Below, piece after piece: positions 35,372 through 47,442 of a stretch of 64,000 nucleotides of DNA (within the stretch, counting starts at the first letter, position 1; each line of letters begins with the position of its first letter). The position numbers and the translations under genes were made by a program. Origin of the DNA: Diogma glabrata (Eukaryota > Arthropoda > Insecta > Diptera > Cylindrotomidae); the NCBI GenBank assembly GCA_963693315.1, contig OY856187.1, positions 115,274,437 through 115,338,436 on the forward strand, written 5' to 3'. The notes beneath the pieces are model-generated. The model searched no databases. It saw nothing but the letters and a program-made list of their open reading frames with translations, and was not told the DNA's origin.

Positions 35372-37193
35372 TTATTTTTATTAGATATAATCATCTTAAA
35401 ACATAATATATCTCATAATTTTTTTATTAAAAGCTAACTACTTTACGATTCCAATGAGCCTAAGTATGTAGAAATCGATCTTAGGAAAGCGTTTTTATCG
35501 AATTTCTTCTTCTTAAATCCAAAAAAAAAATAAATTTTTATGTTAGATTTAGACTTTGTTTGAGTAACACAAAGTTTTATTTTGGGATACATTGCTAGCA
35601 GAATTAACTGAACATGGTGAAGTAGATCGTTTGCCAACCATAGTAACATTTGGTAATATTGAGAAGTTATTAGCGGTTCCATAATGCGAAGAAGGGAGCG
35701 GCTTATCGATTGCGAATGCTATATATGAATGCCTTGAAGAATGGGACTCACTGATAAAGTCGAAACCATATGTTACGACACGACATCAAGTAGCGCTGGA
35801 CCAGAAAAAGGTGGAAAAAAAGATTGGCCACAACTTGATTCGATTCCCATGTCGTCATCATATACAGGAGATTAAACTACGGGCTGTTTATGTTCTCAAA
35901 TTTGGAAAGACCACAGCACCCGATGTTTCGCTGTTCAACAAATTTCAGAAGGCATGGGACGATGGTAAAATTAATCCAACAATGTTCAAAAGTGGGATAT
36001 CGGACAAAAAACTGGGAAACAAAATTCCAAAACACTCGTGGAAACTCTAGTAATTTTTTGTCATGAAGAGTTGGAAAAATCACACCCACGCAGCGACTAT
36101 AAAGAATTTTTGGAAGTTACATTGATTTTTCTTGGCGAAGCCATTGTGAGTTACAAATTCAAACGCCCAGGTCCGACAAGTCACGCCCGCTGGATGGTTA
36201 AAGCCATTTGTCTCCTGAAGATATTTATGTTTCGTAATCAGTATGATATTGCAGTTGGAGATTTAAATAAAGTTCGAGACGTTTGCATTTTTCTGATTAT
36301 GTTGTATGTAAAAATTTGGTTCAAATGCATAGATGGAACAGCAGCCGCAAATCAGGATTCGGATTTCATCAAATCGGTCATCGCTTTTAAAAAAATTGAA
36401 CAAAGAGATTCAGAAGAAATCTTGAGCAAAATTTGTTATCATCTTCACTATTAAACGGAAGCAAATATTGGCTTGACTTTTTTCGACCCAGAGATTTCAT
36501 TTGATGAAAGACGAAAAATGGCTCAAAACCTTGAGGTCCCACCACGAGACCTCCCCATCACACCCTAAACTCGCAAAAAAGATTTTGACGCAGTCAAACA
36601 AAAAAAAACATATGCAACTTTTTGCTAATAAGAACATTAGTGATTTTGTCACAGAAAAAACTCAGAGCTTTTTTAATCGATTTAGAATTTGTATTGATTT
36701 TTTACTACATGACCCATCGGAATGAGGATTTCATCAAAGCCACGTTGTTTTGCCAAAGTTTGCATGTTGTAATGATACCGCCGAACTCGGTGTTAAGTTG
36801 ATGACACGGAATACAACAACATTCTAACTAAAGACGAGGAAGGTACACAATACACCATTCAGGTGGTCGAAAACTACAGATGCAAATACCCATCAGACAA
36901 TAAATCTAATTTAATGTATTGATTTCTTTGGGAACAAATGTTGCTTTTGAATGAAAAATTATTATAAATTTAACTATAAAAATTAATTTTTTCTCTTTGA
37001 AAAAAAGATTATTATGAATCAGTGAATTTTCGTATACGTAAGAAGAAAAATTAAGATAATTCGCTTTCCTAAGATCGATTTCTACATACTTAGGCTCGTT
37101 GGAATCGTAAGTTAATTAGCTTTTAACAAAAAAATCAAAATTATGAGATATATTATGTTTTAAGATGATTATATCTGATAAAAATAAAAAATC
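35371..37193 (+). mobile_element. DNA transposon with ~145-bp terminal inverted repeats
   Basis: The left end (35371-about 35516) and right end (about 37055-37193) are imperfect reverse complements. They share 'agatataatcatcttaaaac', 'cctaagtatgtagaaatcga' and 'tcttaggaaagcg'. Between them lies a decayed transposase-like gene on the plus strand. No target-site duplication is evident; the left end abuts the satellite array directly. Confidence 0.8.
35591..36918 (+). pseudogene. Transposase-like protein, class not assigned
   Basis: Fragments in changing frames read, in order: WDTLLAEL, VDRLPTIVTFGNIEKLLAVP, SIANAIYECLEEWDS, CYDTTSSSAG (likely the first catalytic Asp), IRFPCRHHIQE, FGKTTAPDVSLF, FKRPGPTSHARWM, YVKIWFKC, TFFDPEISFDERRKM, FANKNISDFV, NDTAELGVKLM, and a C-terminus NILTKDEEGTQY...NYRCKYP. 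I recognise this order from repetitive 'uncharacterized' proteins of insects and cnidarians but cannot name the superfamily. At least one stop after LLAVP and several frameshifts make it a pseudogene. The longest open piece is 36038-36454. Lying between matched inverted repeats, it is best read as the element's transposase. Confidence 0.75.
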
Positions 37194-37719
37194 TTATTAT
37201 TCTGCTAATTTTCTCATCTTCGACGCCACTGCGCGGTGGGTAATTATTTTCCGATTTCAGAAAAACTGCATACACTTCATATTCGAGTCAAATGGAACAT
37301 AATTAGTTGGTGGGAGCGAATAAAATGACGGTTTGAAAATTGTTCATACATATCTGGTCATGCTATAACTTGAGGTAGGGGATTGTTTTGGACCCACCTT
37401 TCAGTTTATATGCCATTCCCCAAGATTTGCGACAACTTTTTTTTTCGCTAAAAAAACAGGTAAGGGGGTTAGTACATGCTTATTTTGCAAAATTTTTGTC
37501 AAAAAAAAAATTGAAAAAATATGCTGGCGGTAATCTCTAGATGTCAATTTAAGCGAAATAAATCAAAATACCAGGTTTGCTACCATAAACCTTATTTATC
37601 CAAAAAAATTTCTCAAATCTAATTGCCCTAGTTAAAAGAAAAAAAAACGATTCTAATCTGCAACAATTTGATATTTTCCAACTGTTTCTATGATTTGGGT
37701 GTAGCTGAAGTTGGATAGA
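37194..37719. other. No recognisable gene
   Basis: Unassigned sequence between the transposon and a dispersed repeat. Confidence 0.5.
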
Positions 37720-38110
37720 ATAGAACCATATTACATGTCAAATTTTCATGTTAAATTACATTTCGTATGTATAATTTTATTTTTTCCAAAAAATTGGGTA
37801 AAAAATAAATGAAAATCATTCTTTTGACACACTTGACAATATATTTTTGACAAACTTATTATGCAATAATCCAGTTTTAGGTTTCACATGCCAATGCCGA
37901 TCATCAAGATTTCTTCACATTCCATGTTACTATACTCATTATCACTTAAAATGAATGTTGCCGACACACATTTTTTGTTTGCTTTTTTGAAATCGTTATG
38001 ACCTAAAACGTCGAGAAATGCCAAAGAAGGTAAAAATTTCACTTTTTCTCGCGAATGTAATACTTAAGTCTTTCAAACCGAAGTAAAGCAATTTGTCTCT
38101 TTCATAAAAT
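37720..38110 (-). repeat. Dispersed repeat, copy 2
   Basis: Reverse-orientation relative of 28.01-28.70 kb: 'cgtcgagaaatgcca', 'gtctttcaaaccgaagt', 'cttttgacacacttgaca' all have counterparts there. Confidence 0.6.
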
Positions 38111-39553
38111 GCCAATAATAGTAAAACATAACATTCAAAAAACATATGGGTCAAATTAGTTAATAAGAATAAAAGATTGAAATATAAAACAATGAATGCT
38201 TAAGTCTTCATCTGCAATTAACAGAAAGATATAAATATCTTATATTATCTCCTCTTATGTTATCTATCTATTATCTTTATAAATTCATAAACACACTCAA
38301 TCCCACTTGTTGAGTTAAATACATAGTATGAGATTAGTCACTTATTAGTTTTTGACAAACTTCACATCTCCTATCTCTAATCGAGAACATTTATATTATT
38401 AAAAGCACATTGGGTGTAAATGTTATCTAAATAAAGGACAAACGAATATATGTGTTTAAGTGGTATTGATATAAACAAGCCTATAAAAGCATTTTATTTT
38501 TATTAGAAGATAAAATAAATTATACAAACACTTTGTTTTGTGAAATAACATAAGTAGAATTTTGTATTTTATCTGAATTATATTTATGCTAATATAATTG
38601 GTTTGATCTCATTAAATTTTTTATGTACATACATATATAAATTTTTTTAATTAGAAATTTAAATTAGTATTCTTAAAATTACGATGTAACATAAAATAAT
38701 TAAGATAATTATGTCAAAAACAATCATTAAAGCCATCTATTCTAGTCCCAAAGCTTTTTTATCCTCACAATGTTATTTTTTTGTTGTTTTGCAATTTCTA
38801 TGTTTTTTCTTAAATCCTGTTTGCTAATTTATTCTGATAGATTTAATTTTTTTTTAAGGCTTAGTGAGTTCTTGTAATAAACAAAAAAAAAACGGATGTG
38901 GTGAAAGGACAAAATTATATTTTATTTTTAAAACGGTTGTATACTGGGGGATTTAGAATGTGATAAAAATAATTACATGAGAATTTTATATTTTTATTTT
39001 TTGGAATGAGTATGATCGTGTTAAATATTTACATGTGTTTGCTCAAAAGGAGTTGAGATAATTTCCTCTGTACTTATATGTTTTGCCTGTGAAATTTAAA
39101 TAAAATTAGAAGAACTCTTACAATTTTTTAATAAAACGGATTAGTAGATGGATAACCAAGTTTGACCGGTTTTGAACGGAGTTACGATAGATTGAAATGA
39201 TATCGATATCAAAATTCCATTTTGGAAATCACACCAATTTTGTAATTTAGTACACTGGGAGCCATGGACTAAAAAATCACTACGCAAATGCAATACAAAT
39301 ATTTAATGTAAGCAGATACTTCAAATAAGTAGTTATACCAACAATTACTTATAGTTTATAATGTAAATTAAGTTAAAGGAAATAATAACTTCTGTCTACC
39401 TCCTGATTGCTTTGTTTGTATAACACTAATAATAATACTGTACATTAATTTTGCAATCAGCTAAAAATTAGAGAACGGATCTGTAATAGTTCAGTGACTC
39501 TAATAAACAAAAAGTAAAAATAACAAATTTATAATTTGTAAAACTATTATAAA
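38111..39553. other. No recognisable gene
   Basis: AT-rich, no frames of note. Confidence 0.5.
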
Positions 39554-39858
39554 GGGTGTCCGAAAATTAACGCAAAATTTGAGTAAAATAGAAAACATGG
39601 TTTTCAGTCTTTAGATTCTTATTTTTTTACTGGATCATAAACTACATAGGATATGGTTATTTATGAAATAACACATCGAGCAAATGGGCCTGGCTTGCGG
39701 CTTGCTGGTACATAAACACTCTTTTTTGGATAATCGTGTAATGCTCTATTTTTACTAACACTATACTCTCAGCTCAAATTGTTTTTTTTTTTCAGGGTTA
39801 CCAACATTTTACTGCACAAATGGCAGCTAATTAAAATCTTGCGTTAAATTTGACACCC
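39554..39858. mobile_element. MITE with GGGTGTC terminal inverted repeats
   Basis: About 305 bp. Left end GGGTGTCCGAAAATTAACGC and right end 'cttgcgttaaatttgacaccc' are imperfect inverted repeats of about 25 bp. No coding capacity. I cannot fix a target duplication, so the superfamily is open. Confidence 0.7.
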
Positions 39859-40061
39859 TTCATCATAAACTTTTAATAACTTTGGACGGTAACGACTATT
39901 GTAATAAATAATTATTTTGTAATAATTTTGACAGTTGTGAAATAATTTTGTTTCTCATATTTGTCATAATTATATTTGCTGCCCGAATACCGAAATAATT
40001 TTGACATTTTGTATTTTACATTTGTAAGTGTTGTTAACTCTAAAAACAATCGTAATAAAAT

Positions 40062-41268
40062 AATGGATGTCGAATTTGATCCAAATATTATATTATTCAT
40101 GCTAATTGCAGCTTATTAGCAGTTTTTACAAAGAAGACACAATCTTGCGCGTCCTTTGTTAATTCACATAACCCCATTGGTGTGACAAATTCAAAATATA
40201 GAATTGTTTATGGATATTAAATATTTGTAATTATTTTAGCGCCAACCAATGTGTACAATAATATCAACGAATAGTATTGTAGACTCAATATTAAGCTACA
40301 ATGATGCTGTAACTAGGAAGCATTTACGGATTTCATCGAGAACATTTATTAAAATTAGCCAATTTTTCCCTAACAAAAACCATGGTTGGAGCCCCGAAAT
40401 GGCATTTTTATTGTGGTTAGCAAGTGGTACTAGTTAAAGGATGGTAGGTGCTGCAATGGATATTCCTAAATCTACTGTTTGTAATATAGTTCATAAAATG
40501 TTTGAATTTACAATAGATTATATAATGCCACGTGTGATCAACCTGCCTAATCCAACAGAATTACAACAAATCGGTGTTAAACTAAATCGACAGGCCAGAA
40601 CTAATATATTTCGAAAGGCAAGTGGTGTTATAGATGACATCCAAATATAAATAATATGTCCAGTAAGACTGCACCATCAATATATTAATCGAAAGTTAAA
40701 ATATTCAAATAAGGTGTCAAGCTATATTCGACCCATATTTAAAATTCCTTGATATATTTATAGGTATCCTGGATCAGTGCATGACTCGCGTGTTCTATAT
40801 TGTAGTCCTTTCTTTATTCAAGGAAAAATTGTGTCCTCCACCATGGATACTTTTTGTTAGCTGATAGTGGGTACCCATGTAGAACAGATCCAATTGCTAT
40901 TGTAACTACATTTAAAGAACGTAATATGACTAATGAAAAAAAACATTTTAATGAAGTGTTTAGTGCCGCAAGAAATGTAATAGAATGTGCTTTTGGAAAA
41001 TTAAAAATACGTTGGCGATCATTTTTTGGACATGCCTCAAACCAAAAAATAGAAAATATTGTAAAACTAAAGCAACATGTTGTACCTTTCACAATATCTG
41101 CATACTTACAAATGATGACAAAGCATTACTACTGGATGATCATTCTCAAAGTTTTCTAAGGGAACTGTGGAAGAAGAGACACGTTCTTATTTAGATGTGG
41201 TTGAAGATCAACACCCTGGCATCCAATTAAGAGAAGAGCTTTTTAACATGCTTTTGAATACAAAATAA
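40062..41268 (+). pseudogene. Harbinger transposase (HARBI1-like nuclease) relic
   Basis: Starts MDVEFDPNIILFMLIAAY, then a stop. Later blocks are LRISSRTFIKISQFFP, FLLWLASGTS (stop at 40435-40437), PKSTVCNIVHKMF, GVIDDIQI (position of the first catalytic Asp), HHQYINRKL, YPGSVHDSRVLY (second Asp), ADSGYPCRTD and NEVFSAARNVIECAFGKLKIRW (Glu). After a frameshift near 41080 it reads CCTFHNICI, and it ends LREELFNMLLNTK with a stop. The order and motifs are those of the DDE nuclease of PIF/Harbinger elements and its domesticated relative HARBI1. Several stops and frameshifts make it inactive. Confidence 0.9.
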
Positions 41269-41269
41269 A

Positions 41270-41915
41270 TGTTGTTTGGAACTAAACATTTATTTCATTT
41301 TTGTCTATGTACACCAAAATGATTGGAAAAACCTTCCAAAAACTGAAAATAAAACTTCGTTTCTTGTTTTTGCCTTTTGCATTCCTTTGTATATTTGGCA
41401 AATGATATATTTGGGGTCCTCTTTTTTTTTGTTTTGGTTCTTTGTTAAAATTTCTAGCTAGCTGAGTACTAGTACTTGGTTGGTTTTCTAAATCATCTTC
41501 TTTGGTTAATTTGGTTAAGCTCCTAAAATTTAAAAAAGATGTAATATGTCCCTAAAATACATATATAAAACATATAACATTGTACTGTTTAAATAAGTTG
41601 TTCCATTTTATCCGAGCATGTTCCGGCGTAAATCCGATCAGTTTGGCGGTTTTTAAAATTATTCTGAAATTGAACATTAACATTAAAAGATAACTAATTG
41701 CACATTAATCATTTTAAACTTACGCCCAATTTTCATCTCCCCTATAAAATTTTTTTTAAATAATGTTTCGTGTTCAATCCTGGCTTTTATAAGCCGTATG
41801 ATTTCTTCATTAGTCACTAAAAGAAAAGTAAAATTTTTATTATAAATCATATCAATTAAATATTAATACGAACAAAAGTGTTTTACTTACTTCTTTTATA
41901 TCTCAATGACTCCAT
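41270..41915 (-). pseudogene. Myb/SANT-like second Harbinger protein (spliced relic)
   Basis: Minus strand, four inferred exons: 41915-41891 (MESLRYKR), 41816-41724 (MTNEEIIRLIKARIEHETLF), 41663-41586 (ILKTAKLIGFTPEHARIKWNN), and 41522 to about 41270 (LTKEDDLENQPSTSTQLAR). GT and AG dinucleotides are present at each border. Joins 1-2 and 3-4 keep frame; join 2-3 is off by one base, so this copy is probably dead. The helix pattern ending KWNNLF resembles the Myb/SANT-like (MADF-type) DNA-binding domain that partners the Harbinger nuclease. Confidence 0.65.
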
Positions 41916-42080
41916 TTTAATAAAATAATTTTTTTTAGGTTATACTAGAAACGTGTTGAGCCGATTACAATTAATTTTTTTATGTTTTCGAAAATGTCAA
42001 TCTTATAACAAGAGATTACTGTAGATACTTTGGCTGCGTGCAGTATATTAATAAAATTATTACAACAAAAATTATTATAT

Positions 42081-43204
42081 CAATAATCGGATCCGTCCTT
42101 TGTGTTTTATTATGTTCATTTCAAAATAGCAGAAATTTTTATTTTATTATACATATTTGAAAATAACACTAATTTTATTTTATTTTTTTGTTAAATATAT
42201 CGCGAGTCTCCCTAATTATAAATTTAAATTTTGTGTGTATTTACTATTTTTATGAAAACTTATTTTGTTTATAAAAATGTGGAAATAATTCATAATAATA
42301 ATATTTATTTATTATGCATTTCATTTTATGAGAAAATTGTTGAAAATAAAAATATCAATATTCAATAATAATAATATTATTGCATGTTCATTCTGCGTAT
42401 AATTTAGTTTGCTTATAAAAATTCTAAGAATAATAAAATTTATAACGTATTATATTGTTACGGTGATAACAAAATCATATCGAAATACAACGTAGAACTC
42501 AATTCAATTCAACATAAATGATCATTGATTGATGTTTAACAGAATAAAACACAACAACAAACGAATGAAATGAATACAATTGTTTTTGTATTTACAGTTA
42601 AGGGACGGACAAAAATTATTTCTAATTTTGTTAACGGAACGTTCCGGACTAAAGGTGTTAAGCAGAAATTTTAGGCAGAATGAATTTTATTGTAAACGAA
42701 AAGTTGTACCGTACCGTGCATATAAAATCGTGTAAATAGAAGTTATTTTTAAATTTTATTGTGAATAAAGTTTAAAGTGTTATTAAATAGAAAAAATTTG
42801 TTTATTATTTTGGAACTCTATGAACTAGAAAATCAACCGTTTGAGTTTCGAAACTGTTGAAGATTACTCTATATAGGAATATTGTTCGCTGTATTGTTTT
42901 CCTATTGTTGTGAAACAATTAAGATTTGGAATACTTAATAAAACCTGGTGTTTTTGCTTACTAATCAGTGATTTAATCGAAACGGTGATTTGAAAATTAC
43001 GTTTATCGAATTGAAAGTTAGGCCAATTTGAACTAAGGTGGAAAAACGTAACAATATTTATGAAAAAAAAAATGTTCCTTAAACGAGTACAATAATTGGC
43101 TTTGCGTATTTCCTTCCATAAATATGTTCATGTCTCCTTAAATTCATAAGAAAATAATTGGTACTACATCCTCACCCACTATTACATTGGAAAAATAAAG
43201 TTTT
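42081..43204. other. No recognisable gene
   Basis: AT-rich; nothing identifiable. Confidence 0.5.
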
Positions 43205-43565
43205 AAGCATAACAAAATAATTTACACAACCAATATTTAACATTTATATCCAAAAAACAACACATAAATACCTTTTAATACCTAGGTCCCACCACAACTG
43301 GCGTTCTAAGGTCTTTATGAACGCTTTTTTAAACCTCTGCGGGTTGAAGCCACCCGAGACTAAGGATTCCGGCAAACTATTCCATTTGTATGCAGTTCGG
43401 ACAAAGAAGTCTTTCTGCGATCTGCCAGTATGACAGCGTGGGATCTCGACCGTTTGACTGGTTGCGGTAGCCGATTGCCGAGTGGAACGAGGGTAAGAAT
43501 AAGTTTGAGGCATGATGCTGCTGATTTCATCTGAGCACTGTTGATGACATAATTTGTAAATATAA
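43205..43565 (-). pseudogene. Non-LTR retrotransposon 3' fragment, copy 1
   Basis: C-terminal end of an RT protein: YKLCHQQCSDEISSI, TYSYPRSTRQSATATSQTVE, CHTGRSQKDFFVRTAYKWNS, GGFNPQRFKK. 5'-truncated. The same family recurs at 50.62-51.20 kb. The 'F-F-V/N-R-x-W-N-x-LP' ending is common in jockey/CR1-group LINEs. Confidence 0.8.
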
Positions 43566-44405
43566 TAAAAAAGTTATGCATTACAAAACTATTTTAGTGT
43601 TAATGTTGCCTTATTTGTTTGTATAATCCAGATCTTTATTTAACAACAACAAACTCTTTTAAAAATTAAGTAGCAGTAGTAGCATAACACTAAATCTTAA
43701 TTCTGGTATCTGTACACGAACGTACTCTGTAGCACGATCAAGCAAACTTTCAAGACTCAATGAATGAAGTACCAATCAACAGTAACTTTATTCTAACTGA
43801 TTCAAAAACATCAGGCAATACTGGTTCTATTCTAAAACTAAAGCTTCATAAAAAGGAATAATGAAATCCATATTGCTGAACGTATTTCAAATCGAAAAAC
43901 TTCACTCAATTTGACTTACAAACTTGAAGAGTATAAAGCTAACTATCATGCACGTCCAAGAATTTTGAATAAAGCCAAGGGTCAAGGATGATACTCTTCG
44001 TCACTAGAAATATGAGGGAACTCCAAGATGTCTCGTTTCGGAGTCAAAATATCACTTGGTAGAAAAGTAAGTGAAATGTGTCGGAAGAACACTTCATTTT
44101 AGGATCCATGTTCTCTTTGAAACCATACCAACTATAAGATCAAACCAACTATTAAATTTAAACCTGTCTTGCACTTGCCCGTACTCAATAAATGCTTTTT
44201 GGAACCCACCGATTTAAATCTCTTATTGGGCTGAATAAAATTTAAATCAATGATTTCCTTAGTTTTATTGGTGAACTAAACATTATTTACGACTTACGTG
44301 TTGGTAGAGAAGAACCGTGGTATTACAACTAATCTACTCTTTGCCCCACTAACATTATTTAAACTGATTGTTTTTAGTTTTTAAATTAATTGCAATATCT
44401 CTTAG
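43566..44405. other. No recognisable gene
   Basis: Unassigned sequence upstream of a LINE poly(A) tail. Confidence 0.5.
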
Positions 44406-44407
44406 CT

Positions 44408-47400
44408 TTTTTTTTTTTTTTTTTTTTTTTATTCAATGTTAGGCATGTTTAGTGTTAACCAATGTAGATCAACGTCTCTGAATATCCGAAGATACCATGC
44501 TAACTAGGGAACTAGGGTTCGAAAGTATTATTCAATTTTCTTTGAGGAATTTATTAACGTTGATCTTAAAGTTTTGAGGATTAAAATTATCAGGAAAGAC
44601 CCACGCCGGTAAGGCATTCCAGAGATGAGAAACTCTGTTAAAAAAATCGCGTTGAAAAGCGACAGTTCTACACCTTGTCACTTGAACCGTAAAAGGATGG
44701 GCTGCTATTGATGCCCTGGTAGAACGCGCGAAGTTTGCTGGTTCAGGCAAAATCGATTTGATCTCCGTAGACGCCCGTTCGTCCATAATATACTTGTAAA
44801 ATACCGTCAAATCAGCGACGTCTCTTCTATGTTGCAAGGAATCAAGCTCGTTAGTAAGAGTCGAGTTGCCGATCAATTTAACAGCTCTCCGTTGTATAGA
44901 ATCAAGACATTTTAAGCTACTTATGTAGGCTCCACCCCATATGTGAGAGCAATACTCCATGCAGGGACGAATAAATGATTTATATATTAAAAGAAGCTGC
45001 TCGCTATTAAAAACCTTACGACAACGACTCAAAAATCCTAATTTTTGAACAGCGTTTTTTGCTAGGTTAAAAATATGAGAATTCCATTTCATATTATTTT
45101 CAATCTCAACTCCTAGAAGTCTAACAGATTCTTTCTCTTGAAGATCATTTGAATCGAACTTTAATAAAAACGGATTAGGTGTTGATAACCTAGAAAAATG
45201 ACAAACTTGAGTTTTACTTGTGTTGAATTCAACACTGTTAGCAACGCCCCAATCTAAGATGGTTTTTAAATCAATATTTAATGACTCTATCAAGTTTGAT
45301 CTAGCGACATTAAGATTTGATGGTGCATATAAATTTGGCATTTCATGTGACGCATGAAGTGTGCTATCATCAGCAAAACTATGGATGGGATTAACTGTTG
45401 CATCTAGCAAGTCATTAATATAGAGAAGAAAAAGAGTAGGTGATAAAGCGGAACCTTGAGGAACACCAGCATTAGTTGAAAAGATATTCGATGAAACACC
45501 ATCAACATTGACCCGAAATTTGCGCTCGGAAATAAAGCTTTGTAACCAAGAAATAAGTTGTTCATCTAAGCCGTAGCATCTCAATTTGCAAATAAGATTA
45601 TTGTGCCATACTTTATCAAATGCTTTGGTAATATCAAGAGCAACGCCAAAAGTCTCACCATGGTTTTCAAGCGACTTGTTCCAAATATGCGTGACAAAAG
45701 AAAGTAAATCTCCCGTCGCTCTTCCTTTACGGAATCCGTATTGTCTTTCTTTAAGTAATTTTGACGACTCTAAGAAGCTCATAATATTAAAATTAACATA
45801 TTTCTCAAATACTTTGGAAACAACCGACAAAATTGATATAGGTCTATAGTTTCTTGGATCCGTTTTGGCACCTTTCTTTGGAACTGGTTGTACACTAGCC
45901 ATTTTCCATATATCAGGAAAAATTCCTTTCTTATACGACAAATAGAAAATTTTAGTTAGGATTGGTGCTAACTCCTTAGCAAAAGTTTTAAGGATAATTG
46001 GAGGAATACTATCAGGTCCAGATGCCTTATTAGTATTGATTTGTAAGAGCATTTTCCGAATGACATTTTTACGAAAAATTATCCGCCCCATTTTGTTAGA
46101 AACTCTAGGAATTGGTCTAGGTAGGAAATTGGGTTCTACTAATGTAGAATTTAACGAGAAACAGTTACCCAATAAATTAGCTTTTTCTTTAGGGTCAATA
46201 ACAGGCATTTCGTTATCAATAAGAGGAGGTATAGAAGACTTACAAAAATTTCCTTGAACAGCCTTGACGGCTTTATAAAAATTTCGTGAACCAGTAGGGT
46301 GCTCAGCAAATTTATTAGCTTTTTTCCTAATAAATAGATGTTTCTCTGCATCTATTAATTTTCTACATAAATTTCTTTCTATTCGGTATAATCTGAGGTT
46401 TTCATCAGATTTGTTTTGAATAAACTTTTGAAAAGCCTTTTTTTTAATTTTAATTGCTTTTTTACATTTACTTGAAAACCATCGATCAACTTTCGGAACA
46501 ATCAAACTATTTGGAATAAACCTGCGCATACCCATGTATATTATTTCTGAAAAATTGGAAGCAGCGATGTTTGGATCTTGGCTGAAAAGACAGTTGCGTT
46601 TCCAGGGAAACCATTTAAAAAAATCTCTAAGTCCCTGCCAATTTGCAGCTTTATAATCCCAAACAAGACGAGGATTAGCTTTAAACTGTTTAGGTACTTG
46701 TATATTTAAATGTGTGGAGATCAAATTATGATCTGATCCACCCAAAGGCTCTGATACTTTAAATTGAACCAACGAAGGGTCATTTATCAAAAACAAATCG
46801 AGCAAGTTACCACTTTGGCCAGGAATATCAGGAACTCTGGTAGGCTGATCTATTATCTGAGTGAAATTATGATAAAGAGCAAAAAGTTCAGCTTCTTTAC
46901 CTAATTCATCAGTTTTAGAGCTGTGTGTAAGCCATTCTTTATTATGAACATTGAAATCACCAAGAATTATAATCTTAGCGTTAGGATATATAGTCAACCT
47001 ATCTATCTTTTCAGATAGGTCATGAAATAAATTTATGTTCTCCGGTGAGTTGGGCGAGCGATACAATCCAAAGACAAACAGAGTTTGATTAGAGCAGGTA
47101 ATCTTAAGGGAAACCATATTGTGAAATTTTGAATTTAATTCAAAATTATTTATTCTCACATATGGTACAGAATTTCTAATAAACGCACAAACACCATGCT
47201 TAAAGTAGAATGAAGATTCAAGCTCATAGTTAGGACAAACATATTTAGTTTTGTCCAACGATACAGCTCTCGCGCTGATAATCGTTTCCGTTAAAAAAAG
47301 AATATCAGGCTTAAGATTCTCAAGATAAAGGTGCACCGCATTAAGATTGACGTTCAATCCTCTTATATTAGCAAAACTGATAGATAATTTCGCCATTTAA

Positions 47401-47442
47401 AATTACAATTAAATCTAAAAATAAATCTGAAAAACAATCCTC

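Larger units (their letters stand above)
39905..42080. mobile_element. Harbinger (PIF) DNA transposon relic, two convergent genes
   Basis: Contains a Harbinger transposase on the plus strand and a Myb/SANT-like protein on the minus strand, ending within a few bases of each other near 41270. This two-gene plan is typical of the superfamily. Possible imperfect ends carry 'ttgtaataatttt' near 39914 and its reverse complement near 42060, but the true boundaries are not certain. Confidence 0.7.
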
